A stretch of DNA of 64,000 bases from a bacterium (GTDB lineage: Bacteria > Planctomycetota > Planctomycetia > Planctomycetales > Planctomycetaceae), in contig WGME01000018.1 in NCBI GenBank assembly GCA_016125225.1, forward strand, positions 124,001 to 188,000, given 5' to 3'. A program made the position numbers and the translations under genes. Positions 1 to 8,275 of the stretch are shown here, one piece after another. The notes below the pieces were generated by a model. It saw only the letters and a list, made by a program, of their open reading frames with translations, made no database searches and was not told the origin of the DNA. Position 1 is the first letter of the stretch. Each line of letters opens with the position of its first letter.

Positions 1-12
1 GCCAGCCGGTTT

Positions 13-1779
13 GTGATCAGTTGGACTGCCTGCCTGCTTCTCATCCCAATCACCGGTCCTACGGCGGAACAAAAACCCGACACGTCTGCCACCACACGCC
101 TGCAAACGCTGCTGGATGAAGACTGGGAGTACTGGCAGAAGGAATCGCCGACCTGGGCGTCGCATCTGGGCGACAAGCGCTACAACGACCGCTGGCCGGA
201 TGTGAGTCTGACGGCCATTGCCGCCCGGCAAAAACATCGCCAGGAGATGCGACGGCGGCTCGAAGACATCTCGGCCGATGAGCTCTCCGAGACGGACCGT
301 CTGAACCTGAAGTTGTTCCGGCGTCAGTTAGACATCGACATTGAAGGCGACCCATTCCAGGGTTACCTGATGCCGCTCGATATGCGCGGGGGGATTCAGG
401 ATGAAAGTTCGACGGCCGACAGCCTGTCGTTCGACGACGTGAAAGACTACGAAGACTGGTTGGCCCGGTTGCGTGCCTTTCCGGTCTATCTCCAGCAGAC
501 TACCGATCTGATGCGGGAAGGCTTGAATCAGAAAATCGTGCAGCCGGAGATTGTGATGCGGCGGGTCCCCGCGCAAATTCGCCGTCAGATTGTGGACGAT
601 CCCCAGCAGAGCCTGTTCTACAAACCGTTTCAAACCTTTCCGGCAAACATCTCTCCGGAAGACAAGGAACGGCTGCAGACCGCAGCTCAAACCATGATTC
701 GCGACCAGATTGTTCCTGCCTTCCGAGATTTCGGTGAGTTCTTCGATCAGGAATATCTTCCCGGATGCTATCAAGGCGTGGGTGCCTGGCAGTTGCCGAA
801 TGGGCAGGACTTTTATGCCTACTGTGCGAAGTCCTACACGACGACATCCCTCACGCCGCGCGAGATTCACGACCTTGGCCTCGCGGAAGTCGCACGGATT
901 CGGAAGCAGATGGAAGCGATTCGGGAGCAGGTCGGCTTTACGGGTTCGCTGCTGGAGTTCTTCGAGCACCTGCGAACCGATCCGAAGTTCTATTACGACA
1001 ACCCGGATGACCTGCTGATGGCGTATCAGGCGTTCTGCAAGAAGGTTGATCCGCTGCTCACCAAGACGTTCCGGATGCTGCCTCGGATTCCGTATGGTGT
1101 TGAACCGATTCCCGCACATATGGCTCCTGATACGACGGCAGCTTACTACCGTCCGCCCGCGGCGGATGGTTCACGGGCTGGCACGTTCTTCGTGAACCTC
1201 TACAAACCCGAGGCCCGCCCGAAGTACGAAATCGCCGCGTTGTCGCTGCATGAATCGGTGCCCGGCCACCATCTGCAAATTGCCCTCGCGACGGAACTGG
1301 AAGACGTGCCGAACTTCCGGCGGTTTTCCGGCTTCACGGCTTATGTCGAAGGCTGGGCTCTGTACAGCGAAAGTCTGGGCGATGAACTCGGCGTCTATGA
1401 AGACCCGTATTCCAAGTTCGGTCAGTTGACGTACGAGATGTGGCGCGCGATTCGGCTGGTGGTCGATACCGGCATGCACTCGCTGCAATGGTCGCGGGAG
1501 GATGCCATCCAGTTCTTCCGGGAAAACTCAGCCAAGACGGAACTTGATATCGTCAACGAAGTCGATCGATACATCGGTTGGCCCGGCCAGGCATTGGCCT
1601 ACAAGATCGGTGAACTCAAGATCAAAGAACTCCGCCAGCGTTCCAAAGAACAACTCGGTTCCCGCTTCGATCTGCGCGAGTTTCATGACGTGATTCTCCG
1701 CAATGGCAGCGTCCCCTTGGATATGCTCGAAGGACTCGTTGACGAATGGCTGGCTGGCAAGACCTCCCCGAAGCCGTAA
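13..1779 (+). CDS. DUF885 family putative exported metallopeptidase
   Basis: A 588-residue protein of the DUF885 family, which is regarded as zinc-peptidase-like. The N-terminus (residues 1-18) is hydrophobic and looks like part of a signal peptide, so the protein probably acts outside the cytoplasm. The motif HESVPGHH (residues 413-420) fits the family's HExxxGHH-like zinc site, and YVEGWALYSE about 30 residues later supplies a likely third acidic ligand. The GTG at 13 is the first start in the window, but the frame is open to the left edge, so the true start could lie upstream and the signal peptide may be incomplete. Substrate unknown. The next gene lies 249 bases downstream, so the two are probably not coupled. 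Confidence 0.85.
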   Translation: MISWTACLLLIPITGPTAEQKPDTSATTRLQTLLDEDWEYWQKESPTWASHLGDKRYNDRWPDVSLTAIAARQKHRQEMRRRLEDISADELSETDRLNLKLFRRQLDIDIEGDPFQGYLMPLDMRGGIQDESSTADSLSFDDVKDYEDWLARLRAFPVYLQQTTDLMREGLNQKIVQPEIVMRRVPAQIRRQIVDDPQQSLFYKPFQTFPANISPEDKERLQTAAQTMIRDQIVPAFRDFGEFFDQEYLPGCYQGVGAWQLPNGQDFYAYCAKSYTTTSLTPREIHDLGLAEVARIRKQMEAIREQVGFTGSLLEFFEHLRTDPKFYYDNPDDLLMAYQAFCKKVDPLLTKTFRMLPRIPYGVEPIPAHMAPDTTAAYYRPPAADGSRAGTFFVNLYKPEARPKYEIAALSLHESVPGHHLQIALATELEDVPNFRRFSGFTAYVEGWALYSESLGDELGVYEDPYSKFGQLTYEMWRAIRLVVDTGMHSLQWSREDAIQFFRENSAKTELDIVNEVDRYIGWPGQALAYKIGELKIKELRQRSKEQLGSRFDLREFHDVILRNGSVPLDMLEGLVDEWLAGKTSPKP

Positions 1780-2028
1780 GTCGTAATCAGTGTGCGGATG
1801 CTGCTGAGGCGTTGCGATTTGGCCACACATCAACGGCCTTCAATTTGGCCATTTCGTGGGCCATTCGAGTTCGCTCGTTGACAGCACCAACGCGAGACGA
1901 GTAGAACGGTAGAAGCAGGAGGAACGGTCTGTTCCGGCGGCTGAAGGACTTGCCGCATGATGGCTGGCACCAGGGGTGAGGGTGCAATCGCCATCGGATT
2001 CATCTCACCGTGCAGACGGGGATGTTCA

Positions 2029-3081
2029 ATGTCGACCTTGTGGCAAGTGACAGCACTGGCAGTGATCTGTAGCGGAATGGCGGCACCATCGACGGCCTCT
2101 GCTGGGTCGTTCTGGAACTGGGGCTACCCCGGTTACGCCAATAGCTCGTTCTACGCACCGGGGGGAACCTGGGCCGCGTATGGCCCCAGCTATTTCGGAC
2201 CAAGTTCCGGTTGCTGTGGTTCAGGAAGTTGCGGGGCCAGCGGCTGTGGCAGCTGTCAAACCGCTTACAATTTTGGTTGCGGTTGCGACCCCTGCGGCTG
2301 TAGTCCGTGTGGCGGCTCGTGCGGTGGATGCGACTCCTGCGGCAGTTGCGGGATGGGTGGTTGCTCTTCGGGCAATTGTGCCAATGGCAACTGTGGCCTG
2401 AACGCCGCACCGGCCGATATGGCCCCGCGTCCGGAAGATCCCAACAGCTTGCCCCAACCCAGCACGAATCCGGCTCCCAGCTCGAATGATCGTGTGCCGC
2501 CCCGGCGGACATTCGACAATGAACCCAGCGGGACCGATGCTCCGATGTATGAACCTCCGGCGACTAATCCGATGGTTGACCCCATGCTCGATCCCGCCAC
2601 GGATGGGTTTGGCCCGACCAATCCTGGACGTACCAACCCCGGCACTTCACCTCGACCTTTTGGCGGTGGCTCAGGGATTCGTACAAACGAACCCGCTCCC
2701 GCTGACGGCTCGTTTCCGAGTCGGACAACTCCGCGACGTCCTGCGCCGACATCCGCACCCACCGAAGACCCGCTCGATCCGGCGTCGAATCCCGTAGATG
2801 GTTTCGGTGCCAGTAAGCCTGTCTTGCCTGGTGAATCCGCGACAGGAAGCCCGATGACTCCGGCCCCCGCGGATGCCATTGAGGTGCAGGAACCAGAAGC
2901 CAACAACGAAGACTTGAACCGGGGACCGCGGCTCGATCTCAAGTCGACAACGGCTCCCGTGGTTCCTAAAACCCGTCTGGCCGTACAACCGCGAGGTCAA
3001 ACCGTGGCCGCCCAACAGCGGCCGCTCGCTCGCGAAGAATGGTCGGTCGCCCCCACACCATTGGGCGTGGTCTACCGCTGA
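2029..3081 (+). CDS. Cys/Gly-rich then Pro-rich exported protein, unknown function
   Basis: A 350-residue protein of unrecognised function. I start it at ATG 2029, preceded by GACGGGGA, because residues 1-25 from there form a clean signal peptide ending in AGS; an in-frame ATG at 1957 would place charged sequence before it. Residues about 60-125 are a Cys/Gly/Ser cluster with over twenty cysteines in short CGxC and CGSC units. The remainder is Pro/Thr/Ser/Asp-rich, low in predicted structure. This architecture fits a disulfide-rich surface or cell-wall protein, which planctomycetes are known to have, but no defined family was identified. A good rho-independent terminator follows. Confidence 0.75.
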   Translation: MSTLWQVTALAVICSGMAAPSTASAGSFWNWGYPGYANSSFYAPGGTWAAYGPSYFGPSSGCCGSGSCGASGCGSCQTAYNFGCGCDPCGCSPCGGSCGGCDSCGSCGMGGCSSGNCANGNCGLNAAPADMAPRPEDPNSLPQPSTNPAPSSNDRVPPRRTFDNEPSGTDAPMYEPPATNPMVDPMLDPATDGFGPTNPGRTNPGTSPRPFGGGSGIRTNEPAPADGSFPSRTTPRRPAPTSAPTEDPLDPASNPVDGFGASKPVLPGESATGSPMTPAPADAIEVQEPEANNEDLNRGPRLDLKSTTAPVVPKTRLAVQPRGQTVAAQQRPLAREEWSVAPTPLGVVYR

Positions 3082-3108
3082 AAATCGCCGTTGCTGAGCA
3101 TATTTCAC

Positions 3109-3143
3109 CGCCCGGCAGGTTCCCAAACCTGACCGGGCGTTTT
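3109..3143 (+). terminator. Rho-independent terminator of the Cys-rich protein gene
   Basis: A GC-rich stem of about 13 pairs with one bulge (CGCCCGG-CAGGTT against AACCTGACCGGGCG) is followed by TTTT. It lies 28 bases past the stop at 3081. Confidence 0.8.
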
Positions 3144-3316
3144 CGTTGAATGCGGTCAACAACCGATCGTGATCATTCTTACGGGACGATCCAACAGCAG
3201 TAGTCACTCACCATCTTGTTATGTGATGGGGCAGTGACAGCAACCCACCATTGTACTGCGGTATTGTCCACGCCCTTCCGAATCTCGGGTCTACGCTTCC
3301 GCACAGCAGAGGACGT
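3144..3316. other. Intergenic spacer left of the IS630 element
   Basis: No gene, repeat or RNA recognised between the terminator and the left end of the insertion sequence. Confidence 0.5.
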
Positions 3317-3344
3317 TAGACCTTATCCCGTTTAGCTGTAGCGG
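3317..3344 (+). repeat. Left terminal inverted repeat of IS630 element
   Basis: 28 bases starting with the TA target, matching 4306-4333 read in reverse complement at about 18 of 28 positions. The transposase stop codon (3332-3334) lies inside it. Confidence 0.7.
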
Positions 3345-4260
3345 TAGCCTGCGTGTTGGAAGTGGTTGCGGCATTCGGGTTCGGGGAAGCGCTGGCTCAC
3401 GTCGCCGCAAAGTTTCCACAAGCCGTCGACGGTGCGGCGTGACTGCGAGCGCACGAGCCATTTGAACTTTGAGAAGACCGTCTCAATGGGATTCAGGTCG
3501 GGGCTGTAGGACGGCAGGTAGAGCACTTGGGCACCGACCGCTTCGATGGCGTGCCGCACGCCGGCCACCTTGTGCGAGTTCAGGTTGTCCATCACCACGA
3601 GGTCGCCCGAGCGCAGCGTTGGTGCCAGATGCTGTTCGACCCAGCGGCGAAAGATCGTGCCGTTGATCGCGCCATCGACCACCAGCGGCGCGGTGAGTCC
3701 GCTGACCCGCAGAGCCGCCAGAAACGTCGTTGTCTTCCAGTGGCCATGCGGCACATGACAGACCAGTCGTTCCCCCTGGGCCGATCGTCCCCGCGGACGG
3801 GTCATGTTCGTTTTCATCCAGGTTTCATCGAGAAATACGAGCCGCTCAGGAGCGATGCCGCACTGCCAGACCCGCCACTCGGCACGCCGCTGAGCGACAT
3901 CGGGCCGCTGCTGCTCCGTGGCCTTCAGGACTTTTTTTGAGTGTCAGTTTCAGTCGTTGCAGCGCGCGGCACAACGTGGTGCAACTCAGTGACGTCTGCA
4001 AGCGAGCCTTGAGCTCATCCAGCGTCAGATCCGGCGACTGCACAATCGCGGCGCGAATCTGGTCCGCCTCTTTGACCCAGGTTGGCGTGCGACGGGCGGG
4101 TCAGGCACGGGGCGGTCTTACCTTGCTCGCGACGCTCCTGCTTAATGCGGCGGACCCACGCCTCGCTCACCTGGAACTGCGCCGCCACAGCCCGGGTCTT
4201 TCCCCCCGCATCACACGCCGCCAGCACCTCACGACGAAACTCTTTCGAATACGCTCGCAT
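3332..4260 (-). pseudogene. IS630-family transposase, two frameshifts
   Basis: Three overlapping reading frames together rebuild one IS630 transposase. The first (from ATG 4260) holds the helix-turn-helix part (MRAYSKEFRREVLAACDAGG... VSEAWVRRIKQE). The second (around 4080-3950) holds SPDLTLDELKARL and TLCRALQRL. The third (to 3332) holds the DDE domain: LDETWMKTN, VVMDNLNSHK and LPSYSPDLNPIE, which carry the expected acidic residues. Both joins need a +1 shift: one near 4095-4102 in a CCCG run, one at a run of seven A (minus strand) near 3942-3948. If either junction is a mutation the gene is dead. A+1 programmed shift at the A7 run cannot be excluded for the second, but the first has no slippery tract. 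Confidence 0.85.
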
Positions 4261-4305
4261 GGCATCCCTCCTGGATGCCGCTAATCTACCAGCCCTCCCA
4301 GCTTC

Positions 4306-4333
4306 GCGCTAGACCTACGCGAAATGCGCTCTA
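4306..4333 (-). repeat. Right terminal inverted repeat of IS630 element
   Basis: Partner of 3317-3344; read on the minus strand it starts TAGAGCGCATTTCGCG. It lies 45 bases upstream of the transposase start at 4260. Confidence 0.7.
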
Positions 4334-4401
4334 GGAGCAAGTCTTCTGCATCCGCCAGGGATCTTGATCGCAGCTCATGCTCACCGCCGTGAAGATCAAC
4401 G

Positions 4402-4435
4402 AAAACAGCCCGAAGAGCGAACTCTTCGGGCTGTT
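4402..4435 (-). terminator. Rho-independent terminator of the Gly-rich protein gene
   Basis: A perfect 14-base-pair stem (arms 4404-4417 and 4422-4435, loop CGAA/TTCG) followed on the minus strand by TTTTCGTT. It is 28 bases past the stop of the gene ending at 4464. Confidence 0.85.
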
Positions 4436-4463
4436 GGATTTCTCAGATTTTCAGCAGATCAGA

Positions 4464-5381
4464 TTACTTCGAGCTGACCGATTCCACGCGACCGGAGCGA
4501 ATGTTCTCCGGACGACGCGGTTGTTCGGGTTGCGGAGCATCTTTCGCCGCTTCCCGCACATGCCGCAGCAAGGCATCGGCGGTCAACAACTGAGCTGCGG
4601 TGAAGTACGGTGTCGGGGGCAAACCGCCGACGTGTTGAACTGACTTATTCGCCAAGTCGGCAAAGCTCATTTTGTCGGAGAGGTGCCAGGCCGCTGCCTG
4701 AGCCGCTTGATGATCGACTTGTCCGTTGCCGACGACCTTCAGCAGTTCATGCAGCACGGGGTCTTGAGAGAACTGATCCACGGGAACGATCACGTAATCG
4801 GTCCGGCTGGTCGGGTCGGGTTTGCCATGTTGCAGGCAGACGGTATTCAGAGGAATTGACGCGACCGATTCCGGGGGGATGCTGCCGAAGCCGCCGCCGC
4901 CACCACCGAAGAAGCCGCCACCACCACCTTGCCCGCCACCACCGAGGCCACCACCACCGCCACCGAAGCCACCACCGGTCTGCTGTTGACCACCACCCTG
5001 CTGACCACCGCCAAGTCCACCGCCGCCACCAAATCCGCCACCACCCTGACCACCGAAGCCGCCGCCACCAAACTGAGCGAGGTGCTTGGGCACGCCGACG
5101 ACGGCCTCCGGCAACTTCACGGTCAAGGGCTTATCGGTGGTATTTTCGATGAGCACATTGCCGGTGAACGGGTCTTTCTGAATCAGCCTGGCGGTCAGTT
5201 GCCCGTTTTCAATCCCCTCGAAGAGTTCGACCTCTTCCGCATTGGGATCGTGCTGCAACTTCGTCAGGGGCTTCTTCGTTTTGCGACCGGCTGCGGAGAT
5301 TTCCGAGCTGGGCACCAGCAACGCCATCCCGGCCAGCAGGAGAGCAAACGTAGAGAGGACCGCGAATGTTCGGCGGACCAT
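4464..5381 (-). CDS. Exported glycine-rich protein, unknown function
   Basis: A 305-residue protein with a signal peptide (residues 1-31, ending SAAG) and an uninterrupted Gly-rich block at residues 105-166 built from GGGGFGG and GGGGLGGG units with some Gln. The flanking parts are ordinary globular sequence: an N-terminal part with FTGNVLIENTTDKPLTV that resembles a small beta domain, and a C-terminal helical part. Start at ATG 5381 is set by AGAAAGG upstream and by the signal peptide; the open frame continues upstream with no signal. Comparable Gly-rich exported proteins occur in planctomycetes, but I know no function. The DNA of the Gly block looks like a CCACCACCG microsatellite on the plus strand. 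Confidence 0.75.
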   Translation of the reverse strand: MVRRTFAVLSTFALLLAGMALLVPSSEISAAGRKTKKPLTKLQHDPNAEEVELFEGIENGQLTARLIQKDPFTGNVLIENTTDKPLTVKLPEAVVGVPKHLAQFGGGGFGGQGGGGFGGGGGLGGGQQGGGQQQTGGGFGGGGGGLGGGGQGGGGGFFGGGGGGFGSIPPESVASIPLNTVCLQHGKPDPTSRTDYVIVPVDQFSQDPVLHELLKVVGNGQVDHQAAQAAAWHLSDKMSFADLANKSVQHVGGLPPTPYFTAAQLLTADALLRHVREAAKDAPQPEQPRRPENIRSGRVESVSSK

Positions 5382-5826
5382 AGGAAACCTTTCTTGCGGG
5401 CATCTCGGACAGACAGGATCTGAAGACGACGGCCTGATCGACACGGAATTCACGACAGATCGTCGAACCGAAGCAATTCTAAAGGCACGGCTCCTCGCTG
5501 AGCAAACAAAAGTTTGATCCCGGCCAGGAAATCCGGAAACCTGTTCACGCCGTAAGTTTCGTGACAAGAAGTCGGTTGATTCTGTTTGTCGTCGTCTCTG
5601 CCCGCTGCAATTTACTCCTTCGGCTGGTTCCCAATTCCTAGCTACAACCCGCAGACTCACATCCGCGTAAGTCTCATTCTGGTAACAGATTACGGAAACA
5701 TTCCAAACCCATCCCGTGGTTCATTCCGCACGACCTGTTCCTGCTGGCCGTCATCGATTTCCAAGACAGCAGAATCGGTACAAACCATCCTTGCGGCCCC
5801 TTCCGAACTCCGAAATACTGGCTGCC
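5382..5826. other. Divergent intergenic region, 445 bases
   Basis: Separates the Gly-rich gene (minus) from the kinase-like gene (plus), so it should hold promoters for both. I see no strong sigma-70 boxes, no terminator and no convincing small gene. The upstream extension of the kinase frame (from 5716) lacks protein-like features. Confidence 0.5.
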
Positions 5827-6867
5827 ATGTGGGAACTCACTGCCGAAAATGCTGTCGATTACTTGCGGAAACTCGGGCAAACGCCGACGGATACCGAAGC
5901 CATCGCGACGCCGCTGGCCTGGGGGGTTTCGAACCTGGTGCTTCGCATCGATGGCCCAACACAGCCCTCAATTGTCCTGAAACAGTCGCAGCCGCAGCTC
6001 CGCACGAAAATTGAATGGCTCAGCCGCTGCGAGCGGATCTATCGGGAAGCTGATGTCCTGCGTGCCACCGCCCCGCTGTTGCCTGACGGTGCGATCCCGC
6101 GTGTGCTGTTCGAAGATCGCGAGCACTATGTGCTTGGGCTGGAGGCCATCCGGGCCGACCATGTGGTCTGGAAAGCCGCTCTGCTGCAGAACCATCTTGA
6201 CTTGAATGTGGCTCGCACGCTGGGGGCTTATCTGGGCACGATTCATCGGCAGACCGCCGGCCGATCTGATCTGCTGCCGGATGCCAGTGATTGGTCCCTG
6301 TTCGATGAACTGCGGATCGATCCCTTTTACCGCTGGATTGCACGGGTTCATTCCTGCTTACAACCGGCGGTCGACCGATTGCTATCCGACATGGCCGCCC
6401 ATCGTGTCTGTCTGGTTCTCGCCGACTTCAGTCCAAAGAATGTGCTGGTCCATGCCGATGGGGTTTCGTTGGTCGATTTTGAAACCGGGCACTATGGCGA
6501 CCCGGCCTTCGATCTCGGATTCTTCCTCAGCCATCTCCTGCTAAAGTCGCTACGAGGAAGAGCACATCAGCACGATTGGCAACGATTGATCATCGCGTTC
6601 TGGAACAGCTACCGGGAAACTGTGGACCATCATCCCAACGTCACAGTGATGTCAACGGCAACCAGCGCCCGTGCGGTGGCGCATCTCGCGGGTTGCCTGC
6701 TGGCTCGTGTGGATGGCAAAAGTCCGGTCGATTATCTGAACGAATCCTGGCAGGCCGACTTCGTCCGCCAGATTTCGTTCCAGTGGTTTGACGCCGCTCC
6801 TGCAACATTGGAACATGCGTGGGACCAATGGTTCGCGCTGCTCCCGCAAGCCCACCTTCCCTCGTGA
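5827..6867 (+). CDS. Aminoglycoside-phosphotransferase-fold small-molecule kinase
   Basis: A 346-residue protein of the APH/choline kinase fold. The catalytic loop is LVLADFSPKNVLVHADG, a variant of HxDxxxxN in which the first His is replaced by Leu/Ala context but Asp and Asn are kept; the metal-binding VDFETGHYGDPAFDLGFFLSH follows at normal spacing. The substrate is not predictable, since this fold phosphorylates sugars, choline, 5-methylthioribose or antibiotics. Start at ATG 5827 (MWELTAENAVDYL) is where the domain begins. It ends eight bases before the enolase-like gene, so the two are almost surely co-transcribed, which favours a metabolic over a resistance role. Confidence 0.8.
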   Translation: MWELTAENAVDYLRKLGQTPTDTEAIATPLAWGVSNLVLRIDGPTQPSIVLKQSQPQLRTKIEWLSRCERIYREADVLRATAPLLPDGAIPRVLFEDREHYVLGLEAIRADHVVWKAALLQNHLDLNVARTLGAYLGTIHRQTAGRSDLLPDASDWSLFDELRIDPFYRWIARVHSCLQPAVDRLLSDMAAHRVCLVLADFSPKNVLVHADGVSLVDFETGHYGDPAFDLGFFLSHLLLKSLRGRAHQHDWQRLIIAFWNSYRETVDHHPNVTVMSTATSARAVAHLAGCLLARVDGKSPVDYLNESWQADFVRQISFQWFDAAPATLEHAWDQWFALLPQAHLPS

Positions 6868-6875
6868 TCGACATC

Positions 6876-8228
6876 ATGCCCCGCATACTCTCCATTTCGG
6901 CTCGGGAAGTTTTCGATAGCCGTGGCCGACCCACGGTTGAAGCGATTGTCACCTGCGAAGGCGGGCGTCCCTGTCGAGCTATTGCTCCGTCAGGTGCCAG
7001 TACCGGTACTGCAGAAGCTCATGAACTGCGGGACGGTGGCCCACGGCTCAAGGGGTTGGGTGTTCAACGGGCGGTGCAAAATGTCTGCACGGAAATCGCA
7101 CAGGCACTGCGTGGGAAGGACGCGGCCCACCAAAGAGACATCGATCAGACGTTGAAAGACCTGGACGGCACGCCGAACAAGTCGCGGCTCGGCGCAAATG
7201 CCATCCTTGCCGTCTCCATCGCCAATGCCTATGCCGCCGCCGAAGCGCAGGGGCAATCGATCATCACGCATCTCTGGTCACTGTGGGATGCCACGCCCCA
7301 TCCCGAAATTGCGGGGAGTGATCCAAATCGCCCGGTGCTGAAACTCGGCCAGGGACCATCGCTCCCCTTGCCCATGGTCAACATGATTTCCGGCGGCAAG
7401 CACGCAGGTGAGCAACTCGATTTCCAGGATTTTCTGTTGATGCCCGTCAGTGCGAAGTCATACGCAGAGGCGTTGGAAGGGATCATCACCGTTTATCAGC
7501 AACTGGGGCGAGTGCTGACCGCCGCGGGCTATGAAGGCACATTGGTCGGCGACGAAGGGGGATACGGCCCCCGTTTGCCATCCAATCGGCATGCTCTCGA
7601 ATTGATCATGAAGGCCATTGAGCAGGCGGGTTATCAACCGGGTCAGGATTTTGCCTTCGCACTCGACATCGCTTCCACGCATTTCTACCAGCAGGGAAAA
7701 TATCATCTCGCGGCGACAGAAGGCCGGGCGATCTCTGCAGAAGAGATGATTGCCTCGTTGACGAACTGGGTCGACGATTATCCGATTCTCAGTATCGAAG
7801 ACGGCTTGGCTGAAGACGACTGGGATGGCTGGCAGGAACTGACGGCAGCGTTGGGACATCGCGTGCAACTCATCGGCGATGATCTGTTTGCGACCAACCA
7901 GAGTCGTTTACTCCGGGGCATCAATGAGCGGGTGGGCAACTCCGTGCTGATCAAGCTGAACCAGATCGGCACACTCTCGGAGACGCTGGAGACGATGCGG
8001 CTGGCTCTTGACGCCGGTTACACCCCGGTTGTTTCCGCCCGCAGTGGTGAGACCGAAGACGTCTTCATTGCCGATCTCGCCGTCGCCACCGGTGCCGGGC
8101 AGATCAAAATCGGCTCGGTGGCTCGCAGTGAACGACTCGCCAAGTACAACCAACTCCTGCGCTGGGAGGAGGAACTCAAACCCCCATTTGCGGGCGACCT
8201 GCCGTTGCGAGCATGGCGCACCGCATAA
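6876..8228 (+). CDS. eno: Divergent enolase (phosphopyruvate hydratase) or enolase paralogue
   Basis: A 450-residue enolase-family protein, about 20 residues longer than usual. Recognisable family blocks are ISAREVFDSRGRPTVEA, PSGASTGTAEAHELRDG, VGDEGGYGP, SIEDGLAEDDW, LIGDDLFATN, LIKLNQIGTLSETL and GAGQIKIGS, which keep the magnesium-binding Asp/Glu/Asp set and both catalytic-site lysines. Two normally strict positions differ: the SHRSGETED block reads SARSGETED (Ala388 for the active-site His), and the QEF block reads QDF (Asp185 for the active-site Glu). Start ATG 6876 is placed at the conserved N-terminus. It may be the sole glycolytic enolase of this organism or a paralogue with altered chemistry; the catabolic neighbours make the second plausible. 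Confidence 0.85.
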   Translation: MPRILSISAREVFDSRGRPTVEAIVTCEGGRPCRAIAPSGASTGTAEAHELRDGGPRLKGLGVQRAVQNVCTEIAQALRGKDAAHQRDIDQTLKDLDGTPNKSRLGANAILAVSIANAYAAAEAQGQSIITHLWSLWDATPHPEIAGSDPNRPVLKLGQGPSLPLPMVNMISGGKHAGEQLDFQDFLLMPVSAKSYAEALEGIITVYQQLGRVLTAAGYEGTLVGDEGGYGPRLPSNRHALELIMKAIEQAGYQPGQDFAFALDIASTHFYQQGKYHLAATEGRAISAEEMIASLTNWVDDYPILSIEDGLAEDDWDGWQELTAALGHRVQLIGDDLFATNQSRLLRGINERVGNSVLIKLNQIGTLSETLETMRLALDAGYTPVVSARSGETEDVFIADLAVATGAGQIKIGSVARSERLAKYNQLLRWEEELKPPFAGDLPLRAWRTA

Positions 8229-8232
8229 CCCA

Positions 8233-8258
8233 CACCCCGGGTTCTTTACCCGGGCGTG
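8233..8258. other. GC-rich hairpin between the enolase and the Tat protein gene
   Basis: CCCGGGT and ACCCGGG arms with a five-base TCTTT loop, extended by CAC/GTG with a bulge. There is no T tract, so it is not a standard terminator. In the 47-base spacer it could act as an RNA-processing or attenuating structure. Confidence 0.35.
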
Positions 8259-8275
8259 CTCAGGAGCCAATTCCG

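Larger units (their letters stand above)
3317..4333 (-). mobile_element. IS630-family insertion sequence, about 1.0 kb
   Basis: The ends are imperfect inverted repeats. Reading inward from TA at 3317 and from TA at 4333, the first 28 bases match at about 18 positions (both begin TAGA and share the pattern TAG..TAGCG). IS630/Tc1-mariner elements duplicate a TA dinucleotide on insertion, and TA is found at both boundaries (3317-3318 and 4332-4333). The 1017-base length is normal for the family. The transposase inside is interrupted by two frame changes, so this copy is probably inactive. It sits between two genes and breaks nothing I can identify. Confidence 0.85.

Noticed and set aside
3938-3952. 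Programmed frameshift as the normal way to make the IS transposase
   Set aside because: The A7 run could allow it, but a second +1 change upstream has no slippery site, so decay is the simpler explanation.
4910-5070. CCACCACCG microsatellite-like repeat
   Set aside because: It is the coding sequence of the Gly-rich block read on the other strand, in frame and without interruption.
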